Of a stretch of DNA of 64,000 nt, positions 9,377 through 17,937 are shown in pieces. The stretch lies in contig BAABNI010000010.1 in assembly GCA_040365065.1 (NCBI GenBank), positions 82,486 through 146,485 on the forward strand, in the 5' to 3' direction. The position numbers and the translations under genes are program-made. The notes beneath the pieces were generated by a model. The model was not told the origin of the DNA, searched no databases, and saw only the letters and a list, made by a program, of their open reading frames with translations. This stretch comes from Pelagadaptatus aseana. Its GTDB lineage: Bacteria > Pseudomonadota > Gammaproteobacteria > Pseudomonadales > Cellvibrionaceae. Position 1 is the first letter of the stretch. The number at the start of each line of letters is the position of its first letter.

Positions 9377-9640
9377 ACGTCTCTGCCTAATCACTTGTTT
9401 AAAAGCATGGAAACGCGCCACAACCCTGATAACAGCTGCGACGCGATCTCAATTCTTGTTATTGAGCAAATGCAATAAAAAGCTCGATTGGTCCCCGAAC
9501 GGCATCGAATGGCCATAATCGTCGGGCTTGAGTAACCTCAGTTTAGTCGAATACCTTGAATTTGCATTTGCCTTCCGGGATCTGCGGCAATCAGGCACGC
9601 CCACCTTCGCCAAGCCCAGAATATAGCGCCGCAGATTATA
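9377..9640 (-). promoter_or_regulatory. Candidate nqr promoter and long structured leader
   Basis: On the minus strand a perfect TATAAT (9635-9640) lies 17 nt from TGGTCA (9658-9663, 4 of 6 matches to TTGACA). Transcription from there would leave a leader of about 250 nt before nqrA. Just inside it is a perfect 9-nt inverted repeat (GCCGCAGAT at 9628-9636, ATCTGCGGC at 9580-9588) enclosing a G-rich segment. Only part of the first arm would be transcribed if the start is 7 nt from the -10 box. The function of the leader is not known from sequence. The remaining part of the gap (9641-9780) shows nothing else I recognise. Confidence 0.45.
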
Positions 9641-9780
9641 GAGATGACCGACCCGTCTGACCAGTGGCAATGGCACATTTGCATCACTTTTTGTTGCAAA
9701 AATGTCAATTAACTCAATCTCTTAGACCAAAGACTAGGTAGCAGTCACACAACCAGAACAAAAAACGCACACCCACAAAA

Positions 9781-9813
9781 AAAGGCCGCCCACCCTGAGG
9801 TAAGCGGCCTTTT
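9781..9813 (-). terminator. Rho-independent terminator after the GAPDH gene
   Basis: A perfect 9-bp stem, AAAGGCCGC (9781-9789) with GCGGCCTTT (9804-9812), has a 14-nt loop. On the minus strand it is followed by a T run (complement of the A run ending at 9783). It is 25 nt after the GAPDH stop. Confidence 0.88.
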
Positions 9814-9837
9814 CATACTTATCGCTGTAAGCAGTGC

Positions 9838-11289
9838 TTACGGAAACATCTTGTAGCTCACGCCACACATATCTTCCAGACAGCGAACAACCTGACAACT
9901 GTAACCAAACTCGTTGTCGTACCAGCAGTACAGAACCGCATTATTACCATCGACAATCGTGGCACGGCTATCAAATACACAGGCGTGGCGAGAGCCTACG
10001 AAATCTGTGGATACAACCTCTGGCGAATTGGTGAAATCGATCTGCTGACGCAGCGGTGAGTGCAGCGCGGTCTCACGCATGTACTCATTCAGCTCTTCAG
10101 TGGTGGTTTCCTTGCCCAGATTCAGGTTCAGAATCGCCATGGATACGTTTGGCGTTGGAACGCGGATGGCGTTACCTGTGAGCTTACCTTTCAATTCTGG
10201 CAGAGCTTTGGCAACAGCCTTAGCCGCACCAGTCTCGGTAATAACCATATTCATGGCAGCGCCACGACCACGACGATCACCCTTGTGGTAGTTGTCGATC
10301 AGGTTTTGATCGTTGGTGTAAGCGTGAACGGTCTCAACGTGACCGTGCTCAACACCATATTCATCCATCAACGCCTTCAGAACCGGAGTAATGGCATTGG
10401 TGGTACAGGATGCGGCAGACAAAATCTTGTCATCGGGGGTGATAACGTTGTTGTTGATACCGTAAACAACGTTTTTGATGTCGCCTTTACCTGGAGCAGT
10501 CAGGATTACTTTGGCGGCACCTGGACACTCCAAATGCTGGCTAAGACCAGCTTCATCGCGCCAAACACCAGTATTATCAACAACAATGGCGTTGTGAATA
10601 CCGTGAGCGGTGTAATCCACCTCGCTTGGAGAGTTGGCATAGATGATCTTCACTTCGTTGCCATTGAGAACCAGAGTGTCATTCTCTTCATCAACGCGGA
10701 TGGTACCCTTGAAAGAACCGTGAATGGAGTCACGGCGCAACAGGCTGGCACGCTTAACCAGATCACTCTCAGCCTTGCCTTTACGAACCACAATGGCGCG
10801 CAGGCGCAGGACATCACCGGAACCGGCTTTCTCAATCAGCAAACGAGCCACCAGACGACCGATACGGCCAAAGCCATACAAAACCACATCCTGAGGTTCA
10901 GCCAGAGGCTTATCGGTGCTATCGATAGCGCCTTCAACGTTGGCTTTGACAAAATCCAACACGTCAGCGCCATTGCCCTCTTCCATAAAACGCACAGCCA
11001 ACTGGCCAACATCAATATGGGCGTGACCAAGATCCAGCTTCGTCAGGGCCTCAACGATGGGGAAGGTTTCAAATTCGGACAATTCATTGGACTCAACCTG
11101 ACGAACAAAACGGTGAGCTTTCATGATGTCAATTACAGAACGGTTAACCAGGGGCTTACCATAGACATAGACGCTTACGTTGTTCTCACGGTTCAGAGTG
11201 CCGATCATCGGGATCATGCTCTCAGCAAGCGCTTCACGCTCTTTCCAGTCCTTGAAGTAATCGTCTGGCTTAGGTCTACTCATACTCAC
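9838..11289 (-). CDS. Long-form glyceraldehyde-3-phosphate dehydrogenase
   Basis: The C-terminal 350 residues are a typical GAPDH. There is an NAD(P)-binding motif YGFGRIGRLVARLL (from residue 138), the catalytic cysteine Cys295 in SAASCTTNAITP, HAYTNDQNLIDNYHKGD and WYDNEFGYSCQVV. The enzyme interconverts glyceraldehyde 3-phosphate and 1,3-bisphosphoglycerate. Total length is 483 residues, against about 335 for ordinary GAPDH. The first 135 residues are an extra, mainly helical segment of unknown role. Pseudomonas has a similar long GAPDH between nqr and mfd (PA3001 from memory). The start is GTG at 11289, with AAGG about 10 nt upstream. ATG at 11283 is an alternative. I leave the symbol blank because the subtype is not certain. 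Confidence 0.93.
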   Translation of the reverse strand: MSMSRPKPDDYFKDWKEREALAESMIPMIGTLNRENNVSVYVYGKPLVNRSVIDIMKAHRFVRQVESNELSEFETFPIVEALTKLDLGHAHIDVGQLAVRFMEEGNGADVLDFVKANVEGAIDSTDKPLAEPQDVVLYGFGRIGRLVARLLIEKAGSGDVLRLRAIVVRKGKAESDLVKRASLLRRDSIHGSFKGTIRVDEENDTLVLNGNEVKIIYANSPSEVDYTAHGIHNAIVVDNTGVWRDEAGLSQHLECPGAAKVILTAPGKGDIKNVVYGINNNVITPDDKILSAASCTTNAITPVLKALMDEYGVEHGHVETVHAYTNDQNLIDNYHKGDRRGRGAAMNMVITETGAAKAVAKALPELKGKLTGNAIRVPTPNVSMAILNLNLGKETTTEELNEYMRETALHSPLRQQIDFTNSPEVVSTDFVGSRHACVFDSRATIVDGNNAVLYCWYDNEFGYSCQVVRCLEDMCGVSYKMFP

Positions 11290-11455
11290 AGTCTTGTACC
11301 TTCAGTTGAAGTCAGTTTTATTCGTTTCAGCATCAACAATAGCTCAAATATATCGGCCCGATGCGATGCGGGCGCCATTATCCTTACAAGCCCTGTGGCA
11401 CGCAAGCCGCAAGATCAAAAAATGGTCAACATTCAGCAAAATTATGACAAACAGA

Positions 11456-12208
11456 TTACAGCGGCATCAGGGTCATACTGACAACAGAGTGAGCCACCTT
11501 GTTAATAGCTCTTTGGGTATCGCCGGAAATGATGATGGCCAGCATGTCCTGATTGCCAATCAGGCGGCCATACAGGCGCTCGAAGCTCAGATTCAAATTA
11601 TCCGGGTCATAACTGTTGGCAAGAATCAGTGGTTTACCGGTTGAATCCTTGCTGGATCTCAACAGCCAGGCCACCACTTCAAGATTGCGAGCTGAGTGAT
11701 ACAGTTTTTGCTGGTCGAGGTCATCAAGGATAAAAAATTCATGTTTGCCACCGTAGGATTCATCGATCATATCCTGCGTACCCAGCATCAGGGCAAATAC
11801 CCGGTCTCCTCGATAACTGTCGGAGAAGGCCAATCGAATCAGATCAATCCCCCTAACTCCATTCAAATTGGCCATGGAAGCCTGATCGTATTGGCGTTTC
11901 TTAAACTGCTCCTGACGCTGCGCCAGAGTCACCCCCTTGTGTTTACGCAATTCACGGGGGTTACGCTTGTAGAACTTTTCCAGCAGCCCCATGACCATGA
12001 CCTCGCTGGCACGACGATGGGCATCAGCAACCAGGTCAATATCAGATTTTGCCAGCCCCTTCAGATCAAAGCTGCCGCCCTGGGCACTGCAGCCCGTCAA
12101 CAAAACCAACATCAGACTTAAAAGCAGAGTCTGAATGCCAAGCGAATAATCCGGCAGTAATTTCAACCCGTAGAATAGGACAAATCCTTTCCGCATAATC
12201 TCTTTCAC
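11456..12208 (-). CDS. Unknown lipoprotein
   Basis: This 250-residue protein has a type II (lipoprotein) signal near residues 25-40 (LLLSLMLVLLTGCSAQ), so the mature part is probably membrane anchored. I do not recognise a characterised family. The mature part is rich in charged helices (SDIDLVADAHRRASEVMVMG, MGLLEKFYKRNPRELRK). It also has a segment resembling a small alpha/beta fold (RGDRVFALMLGTQDMIDE...HEFFILDDLD). The start is GTG at 12208. ATG at 12196 is equally possible, with AAAGAG just before it. It is divergent from mfd with a 35-nt gap, so the two promoters must overlap. Confidence 0.8.
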   Translation of the reverse strand: MKEIMRKGFVLFYGLKLLPDYSLGIQTLLLSLMLVLLTGCSAQGGSFDLKGLAKSDIDLVADAHRRASEVMVMGLLEKFYKRNPRELRKHKGVTLAQRQEQFKKRQYDQASMANLNGVRGIDLIRLAFSDSYRGDRVFALMLGTQDMIDESYGGKHEFFILDDLDQQKLYHSARNLEVVAWLLRSSKDSTGKPLILANSYDPDNLNLSFERLYGRLIGNQDMLAIIISGDTQRAINKVAHSVVSMTLMPL

Positions 12209-12243
12209 CGTTACAATAAGCGCCTTTTTAATACTCCGACACC

Positions 12244-15200
12244 TTGACGATTTCCCGTATGCCTTTCAGCACCAACAACCTGTTACTTCCCGACCATATT
12301 ACTCAAGGCCAAGCTGGCGACAAGCAGCAATGGGGAAAACTGTCAGGAGATGCCCTGTCACTGGCCATTTATGAATCGGCCCGACAACATCAGGGATTGA
12401 CCGTAGTCCTGACACCGGACACGCAAAGCGCCAGAAACACTGAATCCGCACTGGCTTTTTTCTTCGGCCAGGAGAGTGATATCCCGGTGGTAAACCTGCC
12501 GGACTGGGAAACACTCCCCTATGATCACTTCTCACCACATCAGGACATCATTTCCGAACGCCTGCTGACCCTCTACCAACTACCGCAATTAAAGCGGGCC
12601 GTACTGGTAGTACCAGTCAACACCTTAATGCACCGCCTGCCACCGTCTTCCTTTTTAGCCGGTAACAGCCTGATATTGAAACCCGGGCAGGAGTTTGTCA
12701 TCAATATCATGCGCGCACAGCTTGAGAATTCAGGCTACCACTGCGTAGATACCGTCTACGAACATGGCGAATTTGCAGTAAGAGGCTCTCTGGTTGACAT
12801 ATTTCCCATGGGCAGCGACATTCCCTTTCGCATCGATCTGTTTGACGACGAAATCGAATCGCTGAGAAGTTTTGACCCCGAAACCCAGAGAACCACTGAG
12901 CGCCTCGACAAAATAGAACTGCTGCCCGCCAAGGAATACCCACTGGACAAGGCCGGGATCGCTCGTTTTCGCGACAACTGGCACGATCGCTTCGATGTCG
13001 ACCACAAGAACTGCCCGGTATATCAGGATATCAGCGCTGGCATCAGCCCGGCAGGCATTGAATACTACCTGCCCCTGTTCTATGCCCAATGCAGCACGCT
13101 GTTTGATTACCTGCCAGACAACAGCCAGTTTTTTCTGCACCAGAAGATCAGCGAGGCAGCGGATCACTTCTGGCATGAAGTCACCGAGCGTTACGACAGC
13201 CTGTGTGGTGATGTGCAGCGCCCCATTCTAAAACCGGCTGAGATGTTCCTGCCGACCGACCATGTGTTTCAACAGCTCAACAACTACCCTAGAGTTCAGC
13301 TCTCCAATGAGCCGCTGATTGAAAGTCAGGGCAAACACAACCTGCCGGTCACCCTGCCTCCCAACGTCGCCATTGACGCCAAACTGGAAAGTCCGCTGCA
13401 CAAGCTGCAGCAGTACCTGACGGACACCGACCACAAAACCCTGTTCTGTGTTGAATCCCCAGGTCGTCGTGAAGCCTTGCTGGAGCTGCTACAGCGCATC
13501 AAAATCAATCCTAGAGAACTCAACGACTGGCAAGAGCTGGAAACCTCCGATGAGCCCTGCCACATCATCCTGTCAACCCTGGAAGCCGGGTTCAGCCTGA
13601 TTGACACTAAGCTCACCCTGCTCACTGAAAACGAGCTGTTTGGTACCAGAGTGCGACAGCGTCGGCGCCGCCAAAAACAGGGCGAACAGGCTGAGAACGT
13701 TGTTCGCAACCTCACCGAGCTCAGCATCGGCGCCCCGGTTGTGCACATTGATCACGGTGTCGGCCGCTACCTCGGGCTTGAAACCATCACCCATGACGGC
13801 GAAACCAATGAGTTTTTAACTCTGGAATACGCCAATGGCGCCAAACTCTATGTCCCGGTATCCAGTCTTGAGCTGATCAGCCGCTATTCCGGTGCCGACC
13901 CGGAGCACGCACCACTCCATAAACTCGGTAGCGAGCAATGGCAGAAAGCCAAAAAGAAAGCGGCGGAACAAGTGCGCGATACCGCGGCAGAATTACTGGA
14001 CATCTATGCCCGCCGTGCAGCCCGCAAAGGCCATGCCTTCGATCATCAAATGGAAGCTTATCGTCGCTTTGCCGATGGGTTTCCGTTTGAAGAGACCATC
14101 GACCAGCAAAATGCCATCGAGGCTGTCTGTAAAGACATGTATTCATCGCAACCCATGGATCGCCTGGTGTGCGGCGACGTTGGTTTTGGTAAGACTGAAG
14201 TTGCCATGCGCGCAGCATTTATTGCCGCCTACAGCGGCAAGCAGGTCGCCATGCTGGTCCCGACTACCCTGTTGGCCCAGCAACACTATGAGAATTTCCG
14301 CGATCGTTTTGCCGACTGGCCGGTAGCCATTGAAGTCATTTCCCGTTTTAAAACCGACAAGCAAGTTCGCGAAATTCAAAACCGCCTCAGTAACGGCAAG
14401 GTAGACATTCTGATCGGCACCCACAAACTACTGCAAAGCGATCTCAATTATCAGAACCTTGGCTTGCTGATTATTGATGAAGAACACCGTTTTGGTGTGC
14501 GCCAGAAAGAACGCCTCAAGAGCCTGCGCTCGGAAGTGGATATTCTGACTCTGACAGCGACCCCCATACCACGCACATTGAATATGGCCATGTCCGGCAT
14601 TCGCGATCTGTCGATCATTGCCACACCACCAGCGAAACGACTGTCGGTTAAAACCTTTGTCCGCCAGTCGGACAACAACATGATTAAAGAGGCCATATTG
14701 CGGGAAATTCTCCGCGGCGGACAGGTGTACTACCTGCACAATGAAGTCAGCAGTATCGAAAGAACCGCCCGCGAACTGGAAGAATTGATCCCTGAAGCCC
14801 GCGTGGGTATTGGCCACGGCCAGATGCGTGAACGCCAACTGGAAGAAGTCATGTCCGACTTCTACCACAAACGCTTTAATGTACTGGTGTGTACCACCAT
14901 CATCGAAACCGGTATTGATGTCCCCAACGCCAACACCATTGTGATTGATCGCGCCGATAAATTTGGCCTGGCACAGTTGCACCAGCTGCGGGGCCGGGTA
15001 GGTCGCTCTCATCATCAGGCCTATGCCTACCTGCTAACGCCTCATAAAAAAGCCATGACCAAAGACGCCATCAAGCGCCTGGACGCGATTGCCCAAACCA
15101 CTGATCTGGGTGCAGGCTTCACTCTGGCCACTCACGACATGGAAATTCGGGGCGCCGGCGAGCTACTCGGCGATGAGCAGAGCGGACAAATGCAAGCGGT

Positions 15201-15732
15201 CGGTTTTACCCTGTATATGGACATGCTTGATCGTGCCGTGAAAGCACTCAAAGAAGGCAAGACACCTAACGCCGATGCCGCCATCGATACGGGCATCGAC
15301 ATCAACTTGCGCTTGCCGGCACTGATACCCGACGACTTCCTGCCAGATGTTCACGCTCGACTGATGATGTACAAGCGTATCTCTGCAGCAGACAGCGACA
15401 CCGCCCTGAAAGAGTTGCAGGTAGAGATGATCGACCGCTTTGGACTGCTGCCGGAGCCCTGCAAGAACCTGTTCAAGGTTGCCAGCATCAAACTCAAAGC
15501 CCATCAGATGGGGATCAAGAAACTGGAAGCAGGTCAGAAAGGAGGCAAGATTGAATTTGGCAGCGTGACGGAAGTCGACCCTCTCACCATTGTCAAAATG
15601 GTACAGACCCAACCGCAACACTATCGACTGGAAGGGGCCAGTGCTCTGAAATTTGATTTGGACATGGACAACCCGGAATCCCGCATTAATAATGTCGAAT
15701 CATTGCTGGCGAGGCTGAAGCAGGCCTCCTGA
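12244..15732 (+). CDS. mfd: Transcription-repair coupling factor Mfd
   Basis: Mfd removes RNA polymerase stalled at DNA lesions and recruits UvrA. The protein has 1162 residues with the family domains in order. These are UvrB-like N-terminal modules (FPDWETLP-type sequence here LPDWETLPYDHFSPHQDIISE), an RNA-polymerase-interacting Tudor-like domain (IGAPVVHIDHGVGRYLGLE, about 490-560), a RecG-like translocase and a C-terminal domain. Walker A is GDVGFGKTEVA (about residue 644), the DEEH box is LIIDEEHRFG (about 742), and the ATPase motif QLRGRVGRS is present. The start is TTG at 12244 or ATG at 12259. Neither has a good ribosome-binding site and both keep the whole conserved protein. Confidence 0.97.
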   Translation: MTISRMPFSTNNLLLPDHITQGQAGDKQQWGKLSGDALSLAIYESARQHQGLTVVLTPDTQSARNTESALAFFFGQESDIPVVNLPDWETLPYDHFSPHQDIISERLLTLYQLPQLKRAVLVVPVNTLMHRLPPSSFLAGNSLILKPGQEFVINIMRAQLENSGYHCVDTVYEHGEFAVRGSLVDIFPMGSDIPFRIDLFDDEIESLRSFDPETQRTTERLDKIELLPAKEYPLDKAGIARFRDNWHDRFDVDHKNCPVYQDISAGISPAGIEYYLPLFYAQCSTLFDYLPDNSQFFLHQKISEAADHFWHEVTERYDSLCGDVQRPILKPAEMFLPTDHVFQQLNNYPRVQLSNEPLIESQGKHNLPVTLPPNVAIDAKLESPLHKLQQYLTDTDHKTLFCVESPGRREALLELLQRIKINPRELNDWQELETSDEPCHIILSTLEAGFSLIDTKLTLLTENELFGTRVRQRRRRQKQGEQAENVVRNLTELSIGAPVVHIDHGVGRYLGLETITHDGETNEFLTLEYANGAKLYVPVSSLELISRYSGADPEHAPLHKLGSEQWQKAKKKAAEQVRDTAAELLDIYARRAARKGHAFDHQMEAYRRFADGFPFEETIDQQNAIEAVCKDMYSSQPMDRLVCGDVGFGKTEVAMRAAFIAAYSGKQVAMLVPTTLLAQQHYENFRDRFADWPVAIEVISRFKTDKQVREIQNRLSNGKVDILIGTHKLLQSDLNYQNLGLLIIDEEHRFGVRQKERLKSLRSEVDILTLTATPIPRTLNMAMSGIRDLSIIATPPAKRLSVKTFVRQSDNNMIKEAILREILRGGQVYYLHNEVSSIERTARELEELIPEARVGIGHGQMRERQLEEVMSDFYHKRFNVLVCTTIIETGIDVPNANTIVIDRADKFGLAQLHQLRGRVGRSHHQAYAYLLTPHKKAMTKDAIKRLDAIAQTTDLGAGFTLATHDMEIRGAGELLGDEQSGQMQAVGFTLYMDMLDRAVKALKEGKTPNADAAIDTGIDINLRLPALIPDDFLPDVHARLMMYKRISAADSDTALKELQVEMIDRFGLLPEPCKNLFKVASIKLKAHQMGIKKLEAGQKGGKIEFGSVTEVDPLTIVKMVQTQPQHYRLEGASALKFDLDMDNPESRINNVESLLARLKQAS

Positions 15733-15799
15733 ACACAACCTGACGGCCTCAAGACTACAGCTGCGTACAGAAAAAAAGATTCCCAAAAAGGACCACCCA

Positions 15800-16783
15800 T
15801 TGAAACCATTTACCACCCAAGGGCTGAGAAGATTGACCAAGGCACCAACGGTCTTGTTACGTGCTGTTTGTCTGACAATCTGCAGCACTGGGATCAGTCT
15901 GGCACAAACCCCTTCACCACAAGCGGAAAGCCCTGAAGCCGAAGCTCAGAGGCATGGCAATGAAGGCCGCTGGTTTCAGGTAGAAATACTGCTGTTCACC
16001 CAACCCAACCAAACTGCGGCAGAAGAAACCTGGCCAACCAACATAGCTCTGGCCTACCCGCCCAACTGGAAAAAACTTTCCAGCCTGAATCCGATTTTGA
16101 CAACTCAGGAAACTGTGCCGAATCGACCCTCATCACAAGCCATACCAGTGCAAACCAGTGAACACCCCGACCCGACTCTGTTACTGGCCACTGAACCTTA
16201 TTTCAGCCTGCCCGAGGCAGAGAGATTACTGGGTAACAATGTCCGAGATCTGGAGCGCTCCCCCAAACATCGCATCCTCTATCATCAAGCCTGGCGCCAG
16301 CAGGTATGGGGAGCTGACGAGGCACCATCACTGTTAATCCAAGGGGGCAGGCAATATGGAGAACACTTTGAACTTGAAGGCAGCATCAATCTCAGTGTCG
16401 CTCGCTACCTGCATCTGAAGACCAACTTATGGTTTACAGAATTTGAAAACAATTATGGTCAGGAATCCAATGACTACCCACCACTGCCACCACTACCCAG
16501 CCTGACCCCTGAAACCGGTGAATTAGATTTTCTCGACCAATCCGAGTCCCCCTGGGACAGGATTGAAGTCACCGCCAGTGAGTATGAAAAAATTCTGGAG
16601 CAACCCTACATCACCCGCCGGGTGATCACCATGAAACAGAAGCGCCGGATGCGCAGCAAGGAAATCCACTATGTTGATCACCCAGTGATTGGCATGGTGA
16701 TCTATATCGTCCCCTACGAACTGCCTGAAACCGAAGCAGAGGACGACACGATTATGGAACAGCAGCCGGCCATTAACTCATAA
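15800..16783 (+). CDS. csiV: CsiV-family periplasmic protein
   Basis: This 327-residue exported protein has an N-terminal hydrophobic signal (about residues 17-34) ending near SLAQ. The family core is visible in RWFQVEILLFTQ, EPYFSLPEAERL, RILYHQAWRQQVW, and near the end RRVITMKQKRRMRSKEIHY. In Vibrio cholerae CsiV is needed for insensitivity to cell-wall-active D-amino acids and for peptidoglycan synthase function. The role here is inferred from the family. The start is TTG at 15800 with AAGGA 7 nt upstream. It follows mfd by 67 nt in the same direction and ends at a terminator. Confidence 0.78.
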   Translation: MKPFTTQGLRRLTKAPTVLLRAVCLTICSTGISLAQTPSPQAESPEAEAQRHGNEGRWFQVEILLFTQPNQTAAEETWPTNIALAYPPNWKKLSSLNPILTTQETVPNRPSSQAIPVQTSEHPDPTLLLATEPYFSLPEAERLLGNNVRDLERSPKHRILYHQAWRQQVWGADEAPSLLIQGGRQYGEHFELEGSINLSVARYLHLKTNLWFTEFENNYGQESNDYPPLPPLPSLTPETGELDFLDQSESPWDRIEVTASEYEKILEQPYITRRVITMKQKRRMRSKEIHYVDHPVIGMVIYIVPYELPETEAEDDTIMEQQPAINS

Positions 16784-16820
16784 GCCCGCAACTGCAGCAC
16801 TAGCCATACCGGCAACAATA

Positions 16821-16848
16821 AAAAACGCGAGCAATGCTCGCGTTTTTT
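16821..16848. terminator. Bidirectional terminator between csiV and the cold-shock gene
   Basis: The arms ACGCGAGCA (16825-16833) and TGCTCGCGT (16835-16843) form a GC-rich hairpin with a small loop. An A run flanks it on the left and a T run on the right. Confidence 0.9.
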
Positions 16849-16866
16849 ATTTCAATCTAACCGGGC

Positions 16867-17079
16867 TTAAAGGCAGACAACTTTCTCAGCCTGCAATCCC
16901 TTTTCACCCTGCTGCAAATCAAACTCAACTGACTGACCCTCATTAAGTGAGCGATACCCTTCGCCTTCGATATTTCTGTAGTGAACAAAAATATCATCCG
17001 GGTTCTCTTCACGGGTAATAAAGCCATAGCCTCGGGCATTATTAAACCATTTCACGGTACCAACCTGACGATCAGACAT
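16867..17079 (-). CDS. Cold-shock domain protein, CspD-like
   Basis: This single cold-shock domain of 70 residues binds single-stranded nucleic acid. RNP1 is seen as RGYGFI and RNP2 as DIFVHY. The sequence KWFNNARGYGF, EGYRSLNEGQSVEFD and the phrase IEGEGYRSL resemble CspD more than CspA. E. coli CspD is a stationary-phase replication inhibitor, but the close similarity of all Csp proteins means that role cannot be assigned here. The ATG at 17079 has AAGGAA immediately before it and GAGG about 10 nt upstream. The leader holds an inverted repeat. Confidence 0.9.
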   Translation of the reverse strand: MSDRQVGTVKWFNNARGYGFITREENPDDIFVHYRNIEGEGYRSLNEGQSVEFDLQQGEKGLQAEKVVCL

Positions 17080-17118
17080 TTCCTTGCAACCTCGTTATTC
17101 TAATTAATATGGTTATGA

Positions 17119-17137
17119 CAATCGGTGCGGCCGATTG
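17119..17137. repeat. Perfect 7-bp inverted repeat in the cold-shock gene leader
   Basis: CAATCGG (17119-17125) and CCGATTG (17131-17137) flank five bases. No T run follows on either strand, so it is not a typical terminator. It lies 40 nt before the csp start and could be an operator or a 5' UTR hairpin. Confidence 0.5.
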
Positions 17138-17182
17138 CAGAGAGACATTTTTAAGACAAAAAAAAATACATGTAAAGAAAAA

Positions 17183-17932
17183 CTAGTCAACAAGTGACAA
17201 AAAGCTATGCAATAACTGCCCTACTTGTCCCAACCCTTGATCAAGACAGTGTTGTATTTGTGCCATCGTAATGGGCTCGTCCTGCAAGCCTGCCCCCCAA
17301 TTTACAACCAGACAAACCGCGGCGTATTCGATACCCATCTCACGCGCCAATGCCGCTTCCGGCATGGCTGTCATACCCACCAGATCGCAACCATCGCGAC
17401 GCATTCGCTCTATTTCGGCGGCTGTTTCAAGTCTCGGCCCCTGAGTACAACCATAAACACCGTAATCAACGCACTGAATTCCTGCATTGCTGCCAGCAGC
17501 CAACAACAGCTGCCGTAATTCTGCTGTGTAGGGATCGGAAAAATCCACGTGCTGCAATGGGTTGTGCTCGCCATCAAAAAAAGTGCTCTGCCTTCCCCAG
17601 GTGTAGTCAATCAACTGGTGCGGAATGGCAATCACGCCAGGCCCCATGTCTTTGGTGATTCCACCGACAGCATTGACGGCCACGATGCGCTCCACTCCCG
17701 ACTGCTGCAACGCACTGACATTTGCCCGATAATTGATTTTGTGAGGGGCCAGCGAATGTGAACCACCATGGCGAGGCAAAAAAACCATCTCCGAGCCGGC
17801 CAATTGGCCAAACTGCAGCGGTGCAGATGTTTGGCCATAGACTGTATCAACTGGTCGCTCCTCAGCCACATCAAAGCCGCTGAGACCGTGACTCAATCCG
17901 GATCCACCAATCAGCGCAATTCGTTTTGCCAT
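17183..17932 (-). CDS. S-methyl-5'-thioinosine phosphorylase
   Basis: This is a purine nucleoside phosphorylase-family enzyme (249 residues) of the methylthioadenosine salvage route. It starts MAKRIALIGGSGL, and the ATG at 17932 lies 5 nt after the mscS stop. A longer frame would add 25 residues read from mscS and is rejected. Family motifs are RHGGSHSLAPHKINYRANV, VAVNAVGGI, HQLIDYTWGR, YGCTQGPRLETAAEI and VGMTAMPEAALAREMG. Adenosine-type MTAP enzymes carry aspartates that recognise the 6-amino group. Here that segment is VVNWGAG, without Asp, like Pseudomonas MTIP (PA3004). So methylthioinosine is the likelier substrate. It is last in the psrA-nagZ-mscS run. Confidence 0.88.
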   Translation of the reverse strand: MAKRIALIGGSGLSHGLSGFDVAEERPVDTVYGQTSAPLQFGQLAGSEMVFLPRHGGSHSLAPHKINYRANVSALQQSGVERIVAVNAVGGITKDMGPGVIAIPHQLIDYTWGRQSTFFDGEHNPLQHVDFSDPYTAELRQLLLAAGSNAGIQCVDYGVYGCTQGPRLETAAEIERMRRDGCDLVGMTAMPEAALAREMGIEYAAVCLVVNWGAGLQDEPITMAQIQHCLDQGLGQVGQLLHSFLSLVD

Positions 17933-17937
17933 AATAT

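Noticed and set aside
9449..9676. Minus-strand frame of 75 codons in the nqrA leader
   Set aside because: It covers the candidate -10 box and leader hairpin, has no clear ribosome-binding site, and its product has no recognisable domain. I treat the region as leader.
10060..11481. 473-codon frame antisense to the GAPDH gene
   Set aside because: It lies opposite a complete, motif-rich enzyme, and long antisense frames are expected from the codon bias. No family is recognisable in it.
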